Under the pieces are notes generated by a model, which was not told the origin of the DNA, searched no databases, and was given only the letters and a program-made list of their open reading frames with translations. This document shows, in pieces, positions 35,968 to 45,420 of a stretch of DNA of 64,000 nt. This DNA comes from Pelagomonas calceolata (lineage: Eukaryota > Sar > Pelagophyceae > Pelagomonadales > Pelagomonadaceae). The stretch is taken from the NCBI GenBank assembly GCA_918797485.1, contig CAKKNE010000004.1, positions 3,348,001 to 3,412,000 of the forward strand, read 5' to 3'. The position numbers were made by a program, and so were the translations under genes. Numbering within the stretch: position 1 is the stretch's first letter; each line of letters opens with the position of its first letter.

Positions 35968-37098
35968 ATGGCCACGGACGGCTACGTCTCGCACCAGCAA
36001 CAAAAATGGGAGACCTATCTGGCGGAGCACCAGATCGAGAAGATCTTCCGGGACATGACCTCGGACATTATCACGAAGCAGCCCCAGGATTCCATACAAC
36101 ACATGATCGAGTGGCTGCACAAGTTTAGGGAGGCGAAGACGAAGCCGAAGAAGAGTGACAAAAAAGGAAAGAAGGGCCGCGGCCGCCAGCGCGTCGTCGA
36201 GTCGTCGGACTCCGACTCCGACGATTCCTCGGAGGACGACCGGCCCTTCGTCGCCGTCAAGCAGTCAAAAACAAGACGGGGCACGATCGCCGCGCCGCGC
36301 CTGAGCCTGACGAAGAACTGGACGCCGCCGTCAGTCCCGAAGGAGGCGCACGAAGAATCGTTCCTAGGACGGCAGCTCATGACCATCTTCTTCATGAAAT
36401 CGTGCACGAGGAAGGAGCTCCACGTGCTGGTCGGAGCCATGTCGACGGAGACTTATGAGGACGGTGCCACGATAATCAAGCAGGGCGAGCGGGGCGACGC
36501 GTTTTATGTGGTCGAGGACGGTGAGGTGGTATGTATGAAGGATGAGGAAACAGTGCTGACCATCCCCTGTCCCTCTACCGAAGATCCTTCCGTGGAGCGG
36601 CGCTACTTTGGGGAGTTAGCGTTGCTGTACGACGCACCTAGAGCAGCTTCTGTGAAAGCAGTTGGTAGAGTTAAATTGTGGGCCTTGGACAGAACTACAT
36701 TCAAGTCCATTTTACAACAGTCAGATGATATCAAGATGATGCTCTACTCGAAGTTCGTCCAGTCGATTCACCTATTCAGAGATCTAAAGCTCTCGCAAGT
36801 GAACGCGTTATGTGCATCATTACAAGCCCAGGATTTTGATGACGGGGACACAATCTTCAAGCAGGGCGACGACGGCGACGCGTTTTATATAGTGGAGTCG
36901 GGTGAGGCCGCCTGTTTGAAAGATGGGGTCGTCGTGTCCATCGTGCACGAGGGCGATTACTTCGGCGAACTGGCGCTCGTGCGGAGGGAGCCGCGGGCGG
37001 CGACGGTGCGCGCGAAAGGGAAGCTGTCCGTGCTCAAGATCGGGGCGCGGGCCTTCAAGCGGTTGATCGGGGTCCTCGAGTTCGACAAAGTTTACTAG
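35968..37098 (+). CDS. cAMP-dependent protein kinase regulatory subunit
   Basis: 376 residues. N-terminal dimerisation/docking-like helices (YLAEHQIEKIFRDMTSDIIT, PQDSIQHMIEWLHKFR, residues 17-54), a Lys-rich then Ser/Asp-rich linker (SSDSDSDDSSEDD), and the inhibitor site RRGTI at 103-107. The Thr in the pseudosubstrate position means it could be phosphorylated by the catalytic subunit, as in type II subunits. Two cyclic-nucleotide-binding domains follow, each with an intact phosphate-binding cassette: FGELALLYDAPRAASV and FGELALVRREPRAATV, Glu and Arg present. The protein would hold PKA inactive until cAMP binds. The neighbouring divergent gene is a cyclic-nucleotide phosphodiesterase. Confidence 0.93.
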   Translation: MATDGYVSHQQQKWETYLAEHQIEKIFRDMTSDIITKQPQDSIQHMIEWLHKFREAKTKPKKSDKKGKKGRGRQRVVESSDSDSDDSSEDDRPFVAVKQSKTRRGTIAAPRLSLTKNWTPPSVPKEAHEESFLGRQLMTIFFMKSCTRKELHVLVGAMSTETYEDGATIIKQGERGDAFYVVEDGEVVCMKDEETVLTIPCPSTEDPSVERRYFGELALLYDAPRAASVKAVGRVKLWALDRTTFKSILQQSDDIKMMLYSKFVQSIHLFRDLKLSQVNALCASLQAQDFDDGDTIFKQGDDGDAFYIVESGEAACLKDGVVVSIVHEGDYFGELALVRREPRAATVRAKGKLSVLKIGARAFKRLIGVLEFDKVY

Positions 37099-37335
37099 TC
37101 CTCCCTTGTGTGTGTAAGGACGGGAATCTATGCTCTGTGTGACCAATGCGAACCCGGCGCGCTGCACGGACTTCCGCCGGGTGAAACAACACCCTATCGC
37201 CAATCCCTACAAGACACAGTGGCGAAGCGCTCGGGGTCCGTACTACCTGGGGGTGGGCACAATAAGTGACTCTCTCTCTCTCTCGGTGCGCACGGCCGAA
37301 CTACTTGCCGAACTTTCGACAAAATAGGTTACACA

Positions 37336-39412
37336 TCATACCGCTCCCTCATCAACAAACCCCTGCCCGTCGCACCACTCGCACTTCGATTCCTTCCCGA
37401 ACATGACGCGCACGCCCTTGCCATTGCAGAGCGGGCACGGCGCGGGCCCATTTTCCCCACCAATCATCACGGCGTCGATCTCTCGCGTGACTTGTAAAGA
37501 TCGGAGGTACGCGGACCACTGCTCGTCAACGTCCGTCCGCGCCTCGGCGGCCTCTCGTTCTGCCAAATCCTGCAGCATGTCGTCCCAGACAGCCTGACGG
37601 TCGTCGTCGCTGCTCACCGGCGCCGAGCCGGGGACCGGTGCGGAGGCCGCGTTTTTTAATACATCGGAATAATCCCCGACCCATTCGTCCGCCGCGTCGG
37701 CCACCGGCGCGCGCGCCGCCGCGTCGAGGAGGCGCACGGAGTCGCTCGTGATTTTGAACGTCGCGATCGCCAGCGACCTGTGTGTAGAATCGAGTTTCGC
37801 GGCGCCCCCACGCCATCGACGCGACATTTGAGTTCCACACGGTCGGCGACGGCATTCTTGCGAGAACGCGTCGTGCGAGCGCGTTCGCCTCCATCAAACT
37901 AGAGCAGCGATGCGTCGTCGTGACGCCAGCCTCCGCTTGGGCCGCCGTCGAGCCGAGACCTTCGTACGTAAAGCTCCGCGGCGGCGAGAACCGCACCTCG
38001 TAGTACTCTTCCGCTTCTGGCGGGTCCCAGGGATTTCTGGCGTAGCGGACGGTCTTGCGCCCGTCCCGCGGAGGAGTCGGCGCCGTCGCTTTTGCCCTCA
38101 TCTGCGCAAAGTCCTCGGCCGAGGGAAACTTGCCAAAGGTAGAGTCGCGCCGTCGGCGAATTTCGGCGAAGGGTTCGAGGCTCGTCGTGAGCAAGGTCTG
38201 GAGCGGAGGCTCGCCGATGCCTAATTTTGAAAGCAGCGACGATGTGACCGCCGAGAGGCCGAATCTCGCGCGGCGCAGCGCGCCCTTGGGGCCCACGCTG
38301 AGATCGAGAAGTGCGTGGCCCTCAGGTAGTCGAGCCGCCGCGTACGTCTCGAGCGCGCCCACGACGTCTCCGCTGGTCTTAATAAGGGCATCAGCAAGCG
38401 CAGCGGCGTCTTGCAAGGCGCTGTTGCAGCCCTGGCCCGAGGCACCGCCGGTCGAATGGGCCGCGTCTCCCAGCAGAGCCACGCGACCGTACGTGTACGC
38501 GTTGCAGCGGATCGTCGCTGCACGCGACGAGTTCTGCCGTACGAACTGCTCGCCGACCGCCGTCGTGTTGAACGCGGCGCCGATGAGCGCGAACGAGTCG
38601 GCGAGCAAAAGGCGCGCCGCGTCGGCGTCCGTGATCGTGCCAGGGTCCTCCTCACTGGGCCGCCAGCTCAGCAGGGCGCACGCGCCGTCCTTCGTCGGTT
38701 CCAGAAATGCGGCGAGCCCGCCTTTCCCCGGCACGAGATGGACCGCGTCCGGCGCGAGCGGCGCCGGCATACTCGAGAGCCGCACGACCTTGAGGGAGCC
38801 CGGCAGCTCGATGCGCTCGACGTCGAAGCCGGGGCACCTCTCGGCGATGGCACCGCGCGTCGCACTGTTCACGCCGTCGCAGCCCGCGACCAAATCGAAG
38901 GTCTCGCCGTCGACGGCGCCGGTCAGCGGGTCGACGTCCTCCACTTTTCGTTCAAAAATCATGCGCAGGCGGTCCGACGCGTGGCGCCGCTCCAGCTCGT
39001 CGAGCAGCGCGCCACACAAAGCCGTCTGGTAGATCAGGACCGACGGCTCTCGCGATGGGTCCGGCTTCCGCAGATCAATAGCGCCGAAGGGCAGGTGGAT
39101 CGTGAACCGGTCGCTGCCGAAGCCCGCGCCCTTCACTTGCTGCCAGAGCTCCTCGTCGCAGGACCGGATGGCCGTGCGGCCGCGCAGACCGAGGCCTAAC
39201 GCGTACGCACGGCCCTCGAGCGCGTCGCTGCTGCGCGGGTCGGCGCGGCCCTCGAAGATTTTTACGGTGCAGCCAGCATCCAGCAATCGATGCGCGAGGA
39301 GTAAGCCACTGGCACCTCCGCCTACGATGGCTGCACGTAAGCCCTGGAGAGGCGCGGTGCCGGGTGACAGGCCGCGGACGACTGCTAGCAAAAGGATGCA
39401 GTGGCAGCGCAT
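37336..39412 (-). CDS. FAD-dependent monooxygenase with C-terminal zinc-binding tail
   Basis: Exons 39412-37851 and 37777-37336, 667 residues. The start at 39412 opens a hydrophobic leader (MRCHCILLLAVVRGLSPG), so plastid or ER entry is likely; the frame is open 40 codons further. A class A flavoprotein monooxygenase fold follows: AAIVGGGASGLLLAHRLLDA (FAD Rossmann), FDLVAGCDGVNSATRGAI (DG motif) and GRVALLGDAAHSTGGASGQG (GD motif). After the intron (ARMP/SLAIATFK) comes an unusual ~220-residue tail ending in two CxxC pairs (CPLCNGKGVRVMFGKESKCE, WCDGQGF), like one DnaJ-type zinc module. The fused tail is supported by an intact frame across the introner. Confidence 0.82.
37778..37850 (-). mobile_element. 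Introner as monooxygenase intron
   Basis: 73-nt GT-AG intron, phase 2. The eight bases before the element (GTCGCCGA) match those after it (GTCGCTGG) at 6 of 8. Element ends are CCGTGTGGAACTCAAATG and CTCGATTCTACACACAG; the centre has CGCGTCGATGGCGTGG, half of the family's inner hairpin. The donor GT is supplied by the duplication. Confidence 0.9.
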
Positions 39413-39537
39413 GTGTGCTCTCAATCTTGCAGCTCTTGCTCGCACGCGTCGACAGCGCGTCCTGGGCAAAGCTTGCGCAGGACAGAATGATCTCTTTGCA
39501 ACTGTTGGCGACAAAACCATGCACGGCCGCACAAGCA

Positions 39538-39559
39538 GCTAGCGTCGCAAGCCTCTAGC
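39538..39559 (-). promoter_or_regulatory. Dispersed GCTAG palindrome, copy 11 (degenerate)
   Basis: GCTAGCGTCGCAAG then CCTCTAGC, followed by AAA; minus orientation with a changed centre. It is 126 bp upstream of the monooxygenase start at 39412. Confidence 0.55.
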
Positions 39560-39857
39560 AAATGTCTTTGGAGGCTTCGTTTTTCGGAACAAAATATCCC
39601 TCGGCGAGCCGTGACAGACCGCTGGAGGCGATACAGCAAGAAGTTGGAGGCGGTGACGGAGGCTGCACCGTGTGGACGCTGCGCCTCTATTCAGGCCGCA
39701 CCGCTCACTTAGAGACACAAATAGGCCTTGCACGAAGCCCGCCACACGACTCGGTTGACAGCCACGCGAATTGACCGCCGCCGCAGAGGCTACAGAGCCA
39801 CTTTGCTGTGGCACTGAGTAGCAACCTATCGACAGCCGCGGCGCGCCGACAGCGACC

Positions 39858-41252
39858 ATGCCTCACAAGCTCCTCGCTACGCTGGCCATCTCGCATGCCT
39901 TCCTCACGACGGGGCCGCACCACCGGCGGAAGCTCGCGCTAAATGTGATAGAGACCGACGAGTGGCTCACGGCGCAGGACGCCGAGGGCCGGACCTACTA
40001 CTACCATGCTGTAACGATGGAGACGAGCTGGACCGATCCCAGGATTGTCGTCGAGGAACCAGCGAAACCGGAAAGGCAGCAGCTCCACGCGCTGCACGTT
40101 TTACCGTCCAATGTAGACAAAGACGCCCTCTCTCAAATATTGCATAGTGGAGACGCCATGGACGAAGCTAAAACAGAACAAGCCTTCTGGGCCGTCGTGA
40201 ACGAAGTTGATAGGGCGGAGGCGCACGACGAGCCGCTGTCGGCGGACGTGCCGCGCATGCTCCACAGGATCTTCGATGCGGACTTGCAGCATTTATTGAC
40301 GAGGGAACAAATACGAACAAATCTGACGTGCATGCAACCGGCTTTAACAGGTGCCGCGAACGCCGGCAACTCCATGGGCTACATCATGGACGACTACGCG
40401 CACAAGGACCTTCCTCTTAAAGAGGGTAGAGCTTGTGAAGGCGGGACGTGTTGCGAGGCCTGCTCGCGGAACATCTTCCCGTCGTTCATGCTACCGGGAG
40501 AGTGCTCTCCGGACATCTTTCCCGGTCTCAATCAGTTCACCTTTAACGAAGTGGAGGGTCTGCCGTCGGCCTCTATTTTACAGTTTATTCGATTGATCGA
40601 AAGAGTACGAAGGACGATGGCCCACGAGTACGGGTTGGACCTCAAGACCATCCTGCCGCTGCAAGCGTATGCGAGGAAATACGTCGCCGGGACGACGCAG
40701 CAAGGCGGCGGCGGGGGCGAAGGCGACTACGTCATACTACATACGGACGAAGCCACGCACTCGGGCTACCACTACTCGTCCGTGTTATATTTGAATGACC
40801 AAGGGGTTGATTTCACGGGCGGCGACTTCATTTTTAACGACAAGGCCAAGGAAGGTACCTATCATATACCTACCTCCGAAGAGCTCGAAATGCTCACGAT
40901 GGAGGAAGAGCTCGAACGAGGGCGGAAGTTCGGGCGGGAATTAACGCCCTTCCACCCCAGTCGTGGCGCGGCGGTCATCTTCAGTAGTGGGTGGGAGAAC
41001 ATGCACGAGGTCTATGCTTTGGAATCAGGTACGAGATATGCCGTGCCGAGCTTCTTCACGACGTGCCCGGTCCCAGAACAAGCGTATCAGCAGATGCACG
41101 TCGGCAAACCTTCGTCAGATGAGCAGATTGCTGATGATTGGTTGCATTTGCTACTTGCCCATCGAGCGGAGTCGCCCGTCGAGAGTGTTGGGAGGGTCAA
41201 GGAGCTCCTCATGAAGTGGCACTACATGTGCACGCCGTTGGATCAACACTAA
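39858..41252 (+). CDS. WW-domain 2OG-Fe(II) oxygenase (OGFOD3/P4H-like)
   Basis: 464 residues. A short hydrophobic start (MPHKLLATLAISHAFLTTGP) may be a signal peptide. A WW domain lies at about 33-62 (DEWLTAQDAEGRTYYYHAVT, then METSWTDPR). A helical middle follows, with a Cys cluster (CEGGTCCEACSRNIFP). The C-terminal oxygenase domain (about 260-430) has YVILHTDEATHSGYHYSSVL, DFTGGDFIFND, RGAAVIFSSGWENMHEVYAL and GTRYAVPSFFTTC, giving the HxD...H iron triad and the Arg for 2-oxoglutarate. It resembles OGFOD3 and prolyl 4-hydroxylases. WW domains bind Pro-rich peptides, so a Pro-rich hydroxylation target is a reasonable guess. Confidence 0.82.
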   Translation: MPHKLLATLAISHAFLTTGPHHRRKLALNVIETDEWLTAQDAEGRTYYYHAVTMETSWTDPRIVVEEPAKPERQQLHALHVLPSNVDKDALSQILHSGDAMDEAKTEQAFWAVVNEVDRAEAHDEPLSADVPRMLHRIFDADLQHLLTREQIRTNLTCMQPALTGAANAGNSMGYIMDDYAHKDLPLKEGRACEGGTCCEACSRNIFPSFMLPGECSPDIFPGLNQFTFNEVEGLPSASILQFIRLIERVRRTMAHEYGLDLKTILPLQAYARKYVAGTTQQGGGGGEGDYVILHTDEATHSGYHYSSVLYLNDQGVDFTGGDFIFNDKAKEGTYHIPTSEELEMLTMEEELERGRKFGRELTPFHPSRGAAVIFSSGWENMHEVYALESGTRYAVPSFFTTCPVPEQAYQQMHVGKPSSDEQIADDWLHLLLAHRAESPVESVGRVKELLMKWHYMCTPLDQH

Positions 41253-41460
41253 ACACTTATACATCATCAATTTTCGGGGGCGCCGCCGTCGCCGCGCTCA
41301 TCGGCGGCGTCGCGGCGGCGCTCGACCGTGCCTCCCGAGAGCGATCCGTGGCGTCGCCGTCACCACGTCGTGGAGGGCGCAAGGAGAAGGCGTCGCGGCG
41401 ATGGCGTCGGGAGCACGCACGCAGACACCGTGGCGTCCTCCACGCTCGTCGGGTGTGAGA

Positions 41461-41838
41461 TCATAGTTCATTTCGCTCCTTCTTGCGCGCGCGCTTCCTC
41501 TCCCGATAGACGCGCGCGCGGTCGGACGGCGAGAGCGACGGCGCCTGGCGCGGCTGCGCCTTGTGCCGCCTTGTTCCCTTCGAAGGCCTTTTGGAGCGCA
41601 ATCCCAACGCGTCGATGGCCGTGTCGACGTGGTTGCCGCCGGGCAGGCCCAGCTCGGCGGCGATGTGGTGCGGCTGCAAACCTTGGGCATGCATCTCCGT
41701 GATCTGCGCCCGGTCGTGGTCCGCGAGCTCGCGCAGCACGCGCGCGTGGCGTTTTTCTCTGTGCCTTAGTGATTCGCGGTGCGGCTGCTGGGCCGCCACG
41801 GCGGCGGCGCAGAGTGCCAGGAGCCAGCGGCGCCGCAT
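41461..41838 (-). CDS. Small protein: signal peptide plus HTH-like segment
   Basis: 125 residues. The start is a clear signal peptide (MRRRWLLALCAAAVAAQQPH). The middle (DRAQITEMHAQGLQPHHIAA, ELGLPGGN) has the spacing of a helix-turn-helix of the Homeodomain-like/'resolvase' type, and the tail is very basic (SDRARVYRERKRARKKERNE). A DNA-binding-like segment behind an ER signal is odd; plastid delivery through the ER would explain it. No family recognised. The convergent oxygenase stops 208 bp away. Confidence 0.6.
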   Translation of the reverse strand: MRRRWLLALCAAAVAAQQPHRESLRHREKRHARVLRELADHDRAQITEMHAQGLQPHHIAAELGLPGGNHVDTAIDALGLRSKRPSKGTRRHKAQPRQAPSLSPSDRARVYRERKRARKKERNEL

Positions 41839-41961
41839 CCTATGTGTGGGGCAGCCGTTGCGGCTACGTATGCGCTCGACAACGACGCATCGTGCTATGT
41901 ACCTCCAGTTTTGGGGCGCTGGTGAGCCATGATTGCCGTCTCTTCGCGCTGCGTCGAGTGC

Positions 41962-41985
41962 GCTAGTGTCTTACTGGACGCTAGC
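41962..41985 (+). promoter_or_regulatory. Dispersed GCTAG palindrome, copy 12
   Basis: GCTAGTGTCTTACTGG then ACGCTAGC, near consensus, plus orientation. It is 136 bp upstream of the gene at 42121. Confidence 0.75.
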
Positions 41986-42120
41986 TCCGCGACTCAAGCC
42001 CACCATTGTTTTTGAGGCCTCTGGAGCGCTTTGCGAAGCGTGCGCATATTATTTGTGCTGTAGGTGTTGCTCTGTAAGCGCAGGCTCCTCAGGCTGCATC
42101 AGTGCGTGGTGTAAAACACA

Positions 42121-43011
42121 ATGCGCTGCGCAGGGCTGCTGGTGCTGGGCCAAGCCATCAATGCTGCGGAGGACATCGCCGCGGACGCCGGCGGCCGAGG
42201 GGTGCTCTTACAGCTCGTCGTGCGCGGTCCCGCGGCGAACGCGACGCGCCAGCGGTGGCACGCGCTGCACGACCACTTCGAGGGCTCGGACGAGGTCTAC
42301 GTCGCGCGCGTCTTTTGCGACGAGAACGACCCGAATAGTGACGACGACACATGCGGCGCGCTGCTGGGCGGCCGGCGCGCGGTCTACCCCATCGTGCTGT
42401 ACGGCGACTGTTACGAGCCGGAGGCCTACTGGGGCCCGCGGACGCTCGACGCGCTGAAGGCGTTGGGCGAAGGCATTCGCGCGCCCTGCTCGGCGTGGCG
42501 GCCCGACCGCTGCGATGGCGCTTCAAAAGCCAAGCTGGAGGGCTTCGAGGCCATGCCGGCGCGGGGCCTCAACGAGCTCGCGCGCACCGAGGCCGTCGCC
42601 CGGCGCGCGAGGGTGGAGGCGCACGAGGCCGCCCTCGAAGAGAAACGCGAGAGCCTGCTCGAGGAGTGGGAGGCGCTGGGGACGGTGCGGCGAACGAAGG
42701 CGCAGCGCGTTTCTGATGAGTTAAGGGCGATGCGCGAGGTCCTCGCGTCTCGCGGCGTCGGCTGGTCCGAGACGCGCGCGGCCGTGACCTTCGAGGAGGA
42801 GTCGTACGCGGCATCGGAGATTGCTGATGATTACGAATATTCGGCTTATAACGACGGATACGACGAATACGACGAGCTGGGACCGTACTACGATTATGAG
42901 GACGAGGACGCGTACTACAGCGAGTACGGCGGCGGCTACGACGAGGACGCCGACGTCGACGAGAGCTTGTATGCGGACTACTACGACGAGTACGAGGATA
43001 GTCGACGATAA
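42121..43011 (+). CDS. Protein with a Tyr/Asp/Glu-rich tail, unknown function
   Basis: 296 residues. The first ~130 residues (MRCAGLLVLGQAINAAEDIA; GVLLQLVVRGPAANATRQRW; YVARVFCDENDPNSDDDTCG; VYPIVLYGDCYEPEAYWGPR) look like a small thioredoxin-like alpha/beta domain with cysteines but without a CxxC. A charged coiled coil follows (EALEEKRESLLEEWEAL-type). The last ~75 residues are almost only Tyr, Asp, Glu, Gly and Ser (DYEYSAYNDGYDEYDELGPY). Such tails can be tyrosine-sulfated, bind calcium or drive condensation; none is shown here. A weak leader may direct it to the secretory pathway. Confidence 0.65.
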   Translation: MRCAGLLVLGQAINAAEDIAADAGGRGVLLQLVVRGPAANATRQRWHALHDHFEGSDEVYVARVFCDENDPNSDDDTCGALLGGRRAVYPIVLYGDCYEPEAYWGPRTLDALKALGEGIRAPCSAWRPDRCDGASKAKLEGFEAMPARGLNELARTEAVARRARVEAHEAALEEKRESLLEEWEALGTVRRTKAQRVSDELRAMREVLASRGVGWSETRAAVTFEEESYAASEIADDYEYSAYNDGYDEYDELGPYYDYEDEDAYYSEYGGGYDEDADVDESLYADYYDEYEDSRR

Positions 43012-43409
43012 GAGACGATATGTTTTCGCTAGTGTGTCGATGTTACGGTGCTAGGACTAGTGGGCGGAGCCCCTGGGGGGGAGACACCGCGCGTCGCCGA
43101 TTCAAGCAGAACGCCTCGGCAAACCCCGCTAGTGTCTTACAGTATGCTAGCTAGTCCAAAACGCCGTGCCATATTTTTCGCGCTGGCAGTCGCTACCTCA
43201 GCACTGCAAGTAAGAGGAATAGGTAATATTAGAGCTAAGGTACCAAGGCACGCAGCCACGCGCTTGGCATTGCTCTGGGTTAGTTGTGCAGCTTGCCAGG
43301 TCATCCTGTTCGTGGGGGCACGGGCAGGTCGGTCGTGAAGCCCGACCGGAGCGGCCGCGCGAAAAAGCTTGTGCTTGTTGCTTTAATAAACTGCTGACAC
43401 ATATTTGCC
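43012..43409. other. Intergenic, promoter region of CtpA
   Basis: 398 bp holding a doubtful palindrome relative at 43028-43054 (GCTAGTGTGT, 10 bases, GGTGCTAG) and a good copy at 43128-43151. No coding frame is convincing. Confidence 0.55.
43128..43151 (+). promoter_or_regulatory. Dispersed GCTAG palindrome, copy 13
   Basis: GCTAGTGTCTTACAGT then ATGCTAGC, plus orientation, then CTAG again. It lies 259 bp upstream of the CtpA start. Confidence 0.7.
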
Positions 43410-45410
43410 ATGAATTCGTACCCCGCGCTACGACGAGGCGGCCGGCTGCGAAACGCGTTCCTGCTACTACACATCGCACAAGCCTTCGACTTCTCGAGCT
43501 TCGGCAAGAAACCAGCACCAAAGAAGAAGACCTTCCAGGAATCCTTCGAGACATACAAAAACAAAATCAATTTACCAGAGGACGCCGGCGCGTTCGCGCG
43601 AGGCACTTTGGCGGGCATCGCCCTTTCAGTATTTGTGGCCGTCGGGCCCGTCGGCGACTCCATCAATACCGAAGGGAGAGAAGCTAGGGAGGCGGCGGCC
43701 CAGTTCGAAATTGTATTAGATGCATTAGATAAGCGCTACGTCGATCGCGTGTCCCCAAAAAAGCTCATGGAGAGTGCGGTGGAGGCCATGTTGGCCACGC
43801 TCGACCCCTACACGGAGTACGCCAAGTCCACCCAAGCGTCGGACATGATCGAGAGCGTCGAGGGGCGGTATGGGGGCGTTGGATTAGTTATATCGGGAAA
43901 ACCCCGAGATTCCAAGGACCCGGTGAAAGCGATGAAGAGCGGCGAGGTGGACGTGGCCGTCGTCGATGCGTATGAGGACTACGCCTGGGAGGCGGGCTTA
44001 CGGCCTCGGGATACGTTACTGTCGATTGGCGGTTCGACGCCATCCGGCAGCTCAGGAGACGCTGTGTTAGATGCAGCTAGGTCATCATTGCGAGGGAAGC
44101 CCGGCACCGACGTAAGCGTGGAGTACAAGCACCCCTGGGAGACGACGCCACGGACCACAGATCTTAAGAGATTTGCGGTGCGAAGGCGAGACGTCGAGTT
44201 AGTTACGTTGTTACCGTCCCCAACAGCGCCTAAAGTCGTGGCCTACGCTAGAGTAGGCGGCTTTTCGCGCGAGACGGCTCCGGAATTGGTCGAAGGTCTG
44301 GCTTCCTTACGCTTCGACAGTCAAAAGTCGAAGCTCGAGGGCGTGATCATCGATCTGAGAGGAAATCCGGGAGGGTTGCTAGATGCGGCGGTGGACGTCG
44401 CGTCGTTGTTCCTGCCGCCCGACGCCGTCATCGCGTCGGCGGGCGGCCGGGGCTTCGTCAGGGACGCGACGCCTTCGGGCGAGACGCCCAAAGAAAAGGA
44501 CGGTGTGGAGCGCGTCGAGTTTAGAAGTAGAGCTAGAGGTGTCACGTTGTTCGGCGTCGCTCCAGTAGTTGTTCTAGTGGACGGGCAGTCCGCTTCTGCC
44601 TCAGAAATCGTCGCCGGAGCCCTACAGGACTATGACGCTGGTGTTGTCGTCGGTTCGAGAACTTTTGGGAAAGGTCTCATTCAGGACGTCTCTCCATTAC
44701 CATTTGACGGCGCGGCACTGAAGGTCACGGTTGGCAGATACTATACCCCGTCCGGCCGGTGCCTGCAAGAGCTCGACTACGAGAAGGAACGGGCATTATC
44801 CTCAAAGAAGGAAGTCTCGCCGAAGGAATCTTTCTACACCGTGAATAGCAAAAGACCCATCGAGTCGGGCGGCGGCGTCGCTCCTGATGTTCTGGTGGAG
44901 CCGGACACGCTCACAAAAGCCGAGACCGCTTTACTGCGCAGTGGTGTCGCGAACAAGTTCGCGGACGACTGGGTCGATAAAAGGCCGGACGTGGCCAAGA
45001 CCCTGTATGCTCGAGGTCTGGAACCGGACGCCGATGCGGCATCCTTGGTTCTACAGAGGAGCGACCTCGACTCACTGAAACAGCGCGCCCTGAAGGCCAT
45101 TGCGGACGATCCCGACTCGAAGGACGGTCGAGAGGCCAAGCGCGAGGTCGAGGACGCCTTCCGGCGGCACCCCGACCGCATCCTCAAGGTCACCGACGCG
45201 TTAGTGAAGGAGCGCTTCTTCCGGAGTTCCGCTCTACTGAAGGCGCAAGTGTCAGATGAAAAAGCAGTCGTCGCGTCGATGAAGCTGCTGTCAGATAAGG
45301 CGCGCTTCGACGCGATCCTCGCGCCTCCGGCGAAGTCTGCTGCGTCTGCGCCGAACGCCGTCGCCGCAGCCGGCCTCGGGAACGCGGCCAGAGATGCTTC
45401 TAGTTCATAA
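43410..45410 (+). CDS. C-terminal processing peptidase (CtpA-like, S41), plastid-targeted
   Basis: 666 residues. The leader (MNSYPALRRGGRLRNAFLLL, HIAQAFDFSSFGKKP) has the signal peptide plus Phe-at-cleavage (AQA/F) pattern of heterokont plastid proteins. Then the S41A order: N-terminal helices (LDALDKRYVDRVSPKKLMES; MLATLDPYTEYA), a PDZ domain (about 150-290, GGVGLVISG, AGLRPRDTLLSIGG), and the protease core GVIIDLRGNPGG, DGQSASASEIVAGALQDYDA (nucleophile Ser near 393) and TFGKGLIQ (Lys near 420). CtpA in thylakoids trims the D1 precursor of photosystem II. The ~180-residue C-terminal extension (DPDSKDGREAKREVEDAF) is extra. Its stop lies 10 bp from the next, convergent gene. Confidence 0.9.
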   Translation: MNSYPALRRGGRLRNAFLLLHIAQAFDFSSFGKKPAPKKKTFQESFETYKNKINLPEDAGAFARGTLAGIALSVFVAVGPVGDSINTEGREAREAAAQFEIVLDALDKRYVDRVSPKKLMESAVEAMLATLDPYTEYAKSTQASDMIESVEGRYGGVGLVISGKPRDSKDPVKAMKSGEVDVAVVDAYEDYAWEAGLRPRDTLLSIGGSTPSGSSGDAVLDAARSSLRGKPGTDVSVEYKHPWETTPRTTDLKRFAVRRRDVELVTLLPSPTAPKVVAYARVGGFSRETAPELVEGLASLRFDSQKSKLEGVIIDLRGNPGGLLDAAVDVASLFLPPDAVIASAGGRGFVRDATPSGETPKEKDGVERVEFRSRARGVTLFGVAPVVVLVDGQSASASEIVAGALQDYDAGVVVGSRTFGKGLIQDVSPLPFDGAALKVTVGRYYTPSGRCLQELDYEKERALSSKKEVSPKESFYTVNSKRPIESGGGVAPDVLVEPDTLTKAETALLRSGVANKFADDWVDKRPDVAKTLYARGLEPDADAASLVLQRSDLDSLKQRALKAIADDPDSKDGREAKREVEDAFRRHPDRILKVTDALVKERFFRSSALLKAQVSDEKAVVASMKLLSDKARFDAILAPPAKSAASAPNAVAAAGLGNAARDASSS

Positions 45411-45420
45411 TGTGTTTAGT

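Noticed and set aside
43028-43054. GCTAGTGTGT ... GGTGCTAG as another palindrome copy
   Set aside because: Centre and distal arm differ too much; a good copy lies 75 bp downstream, so it was not counted.
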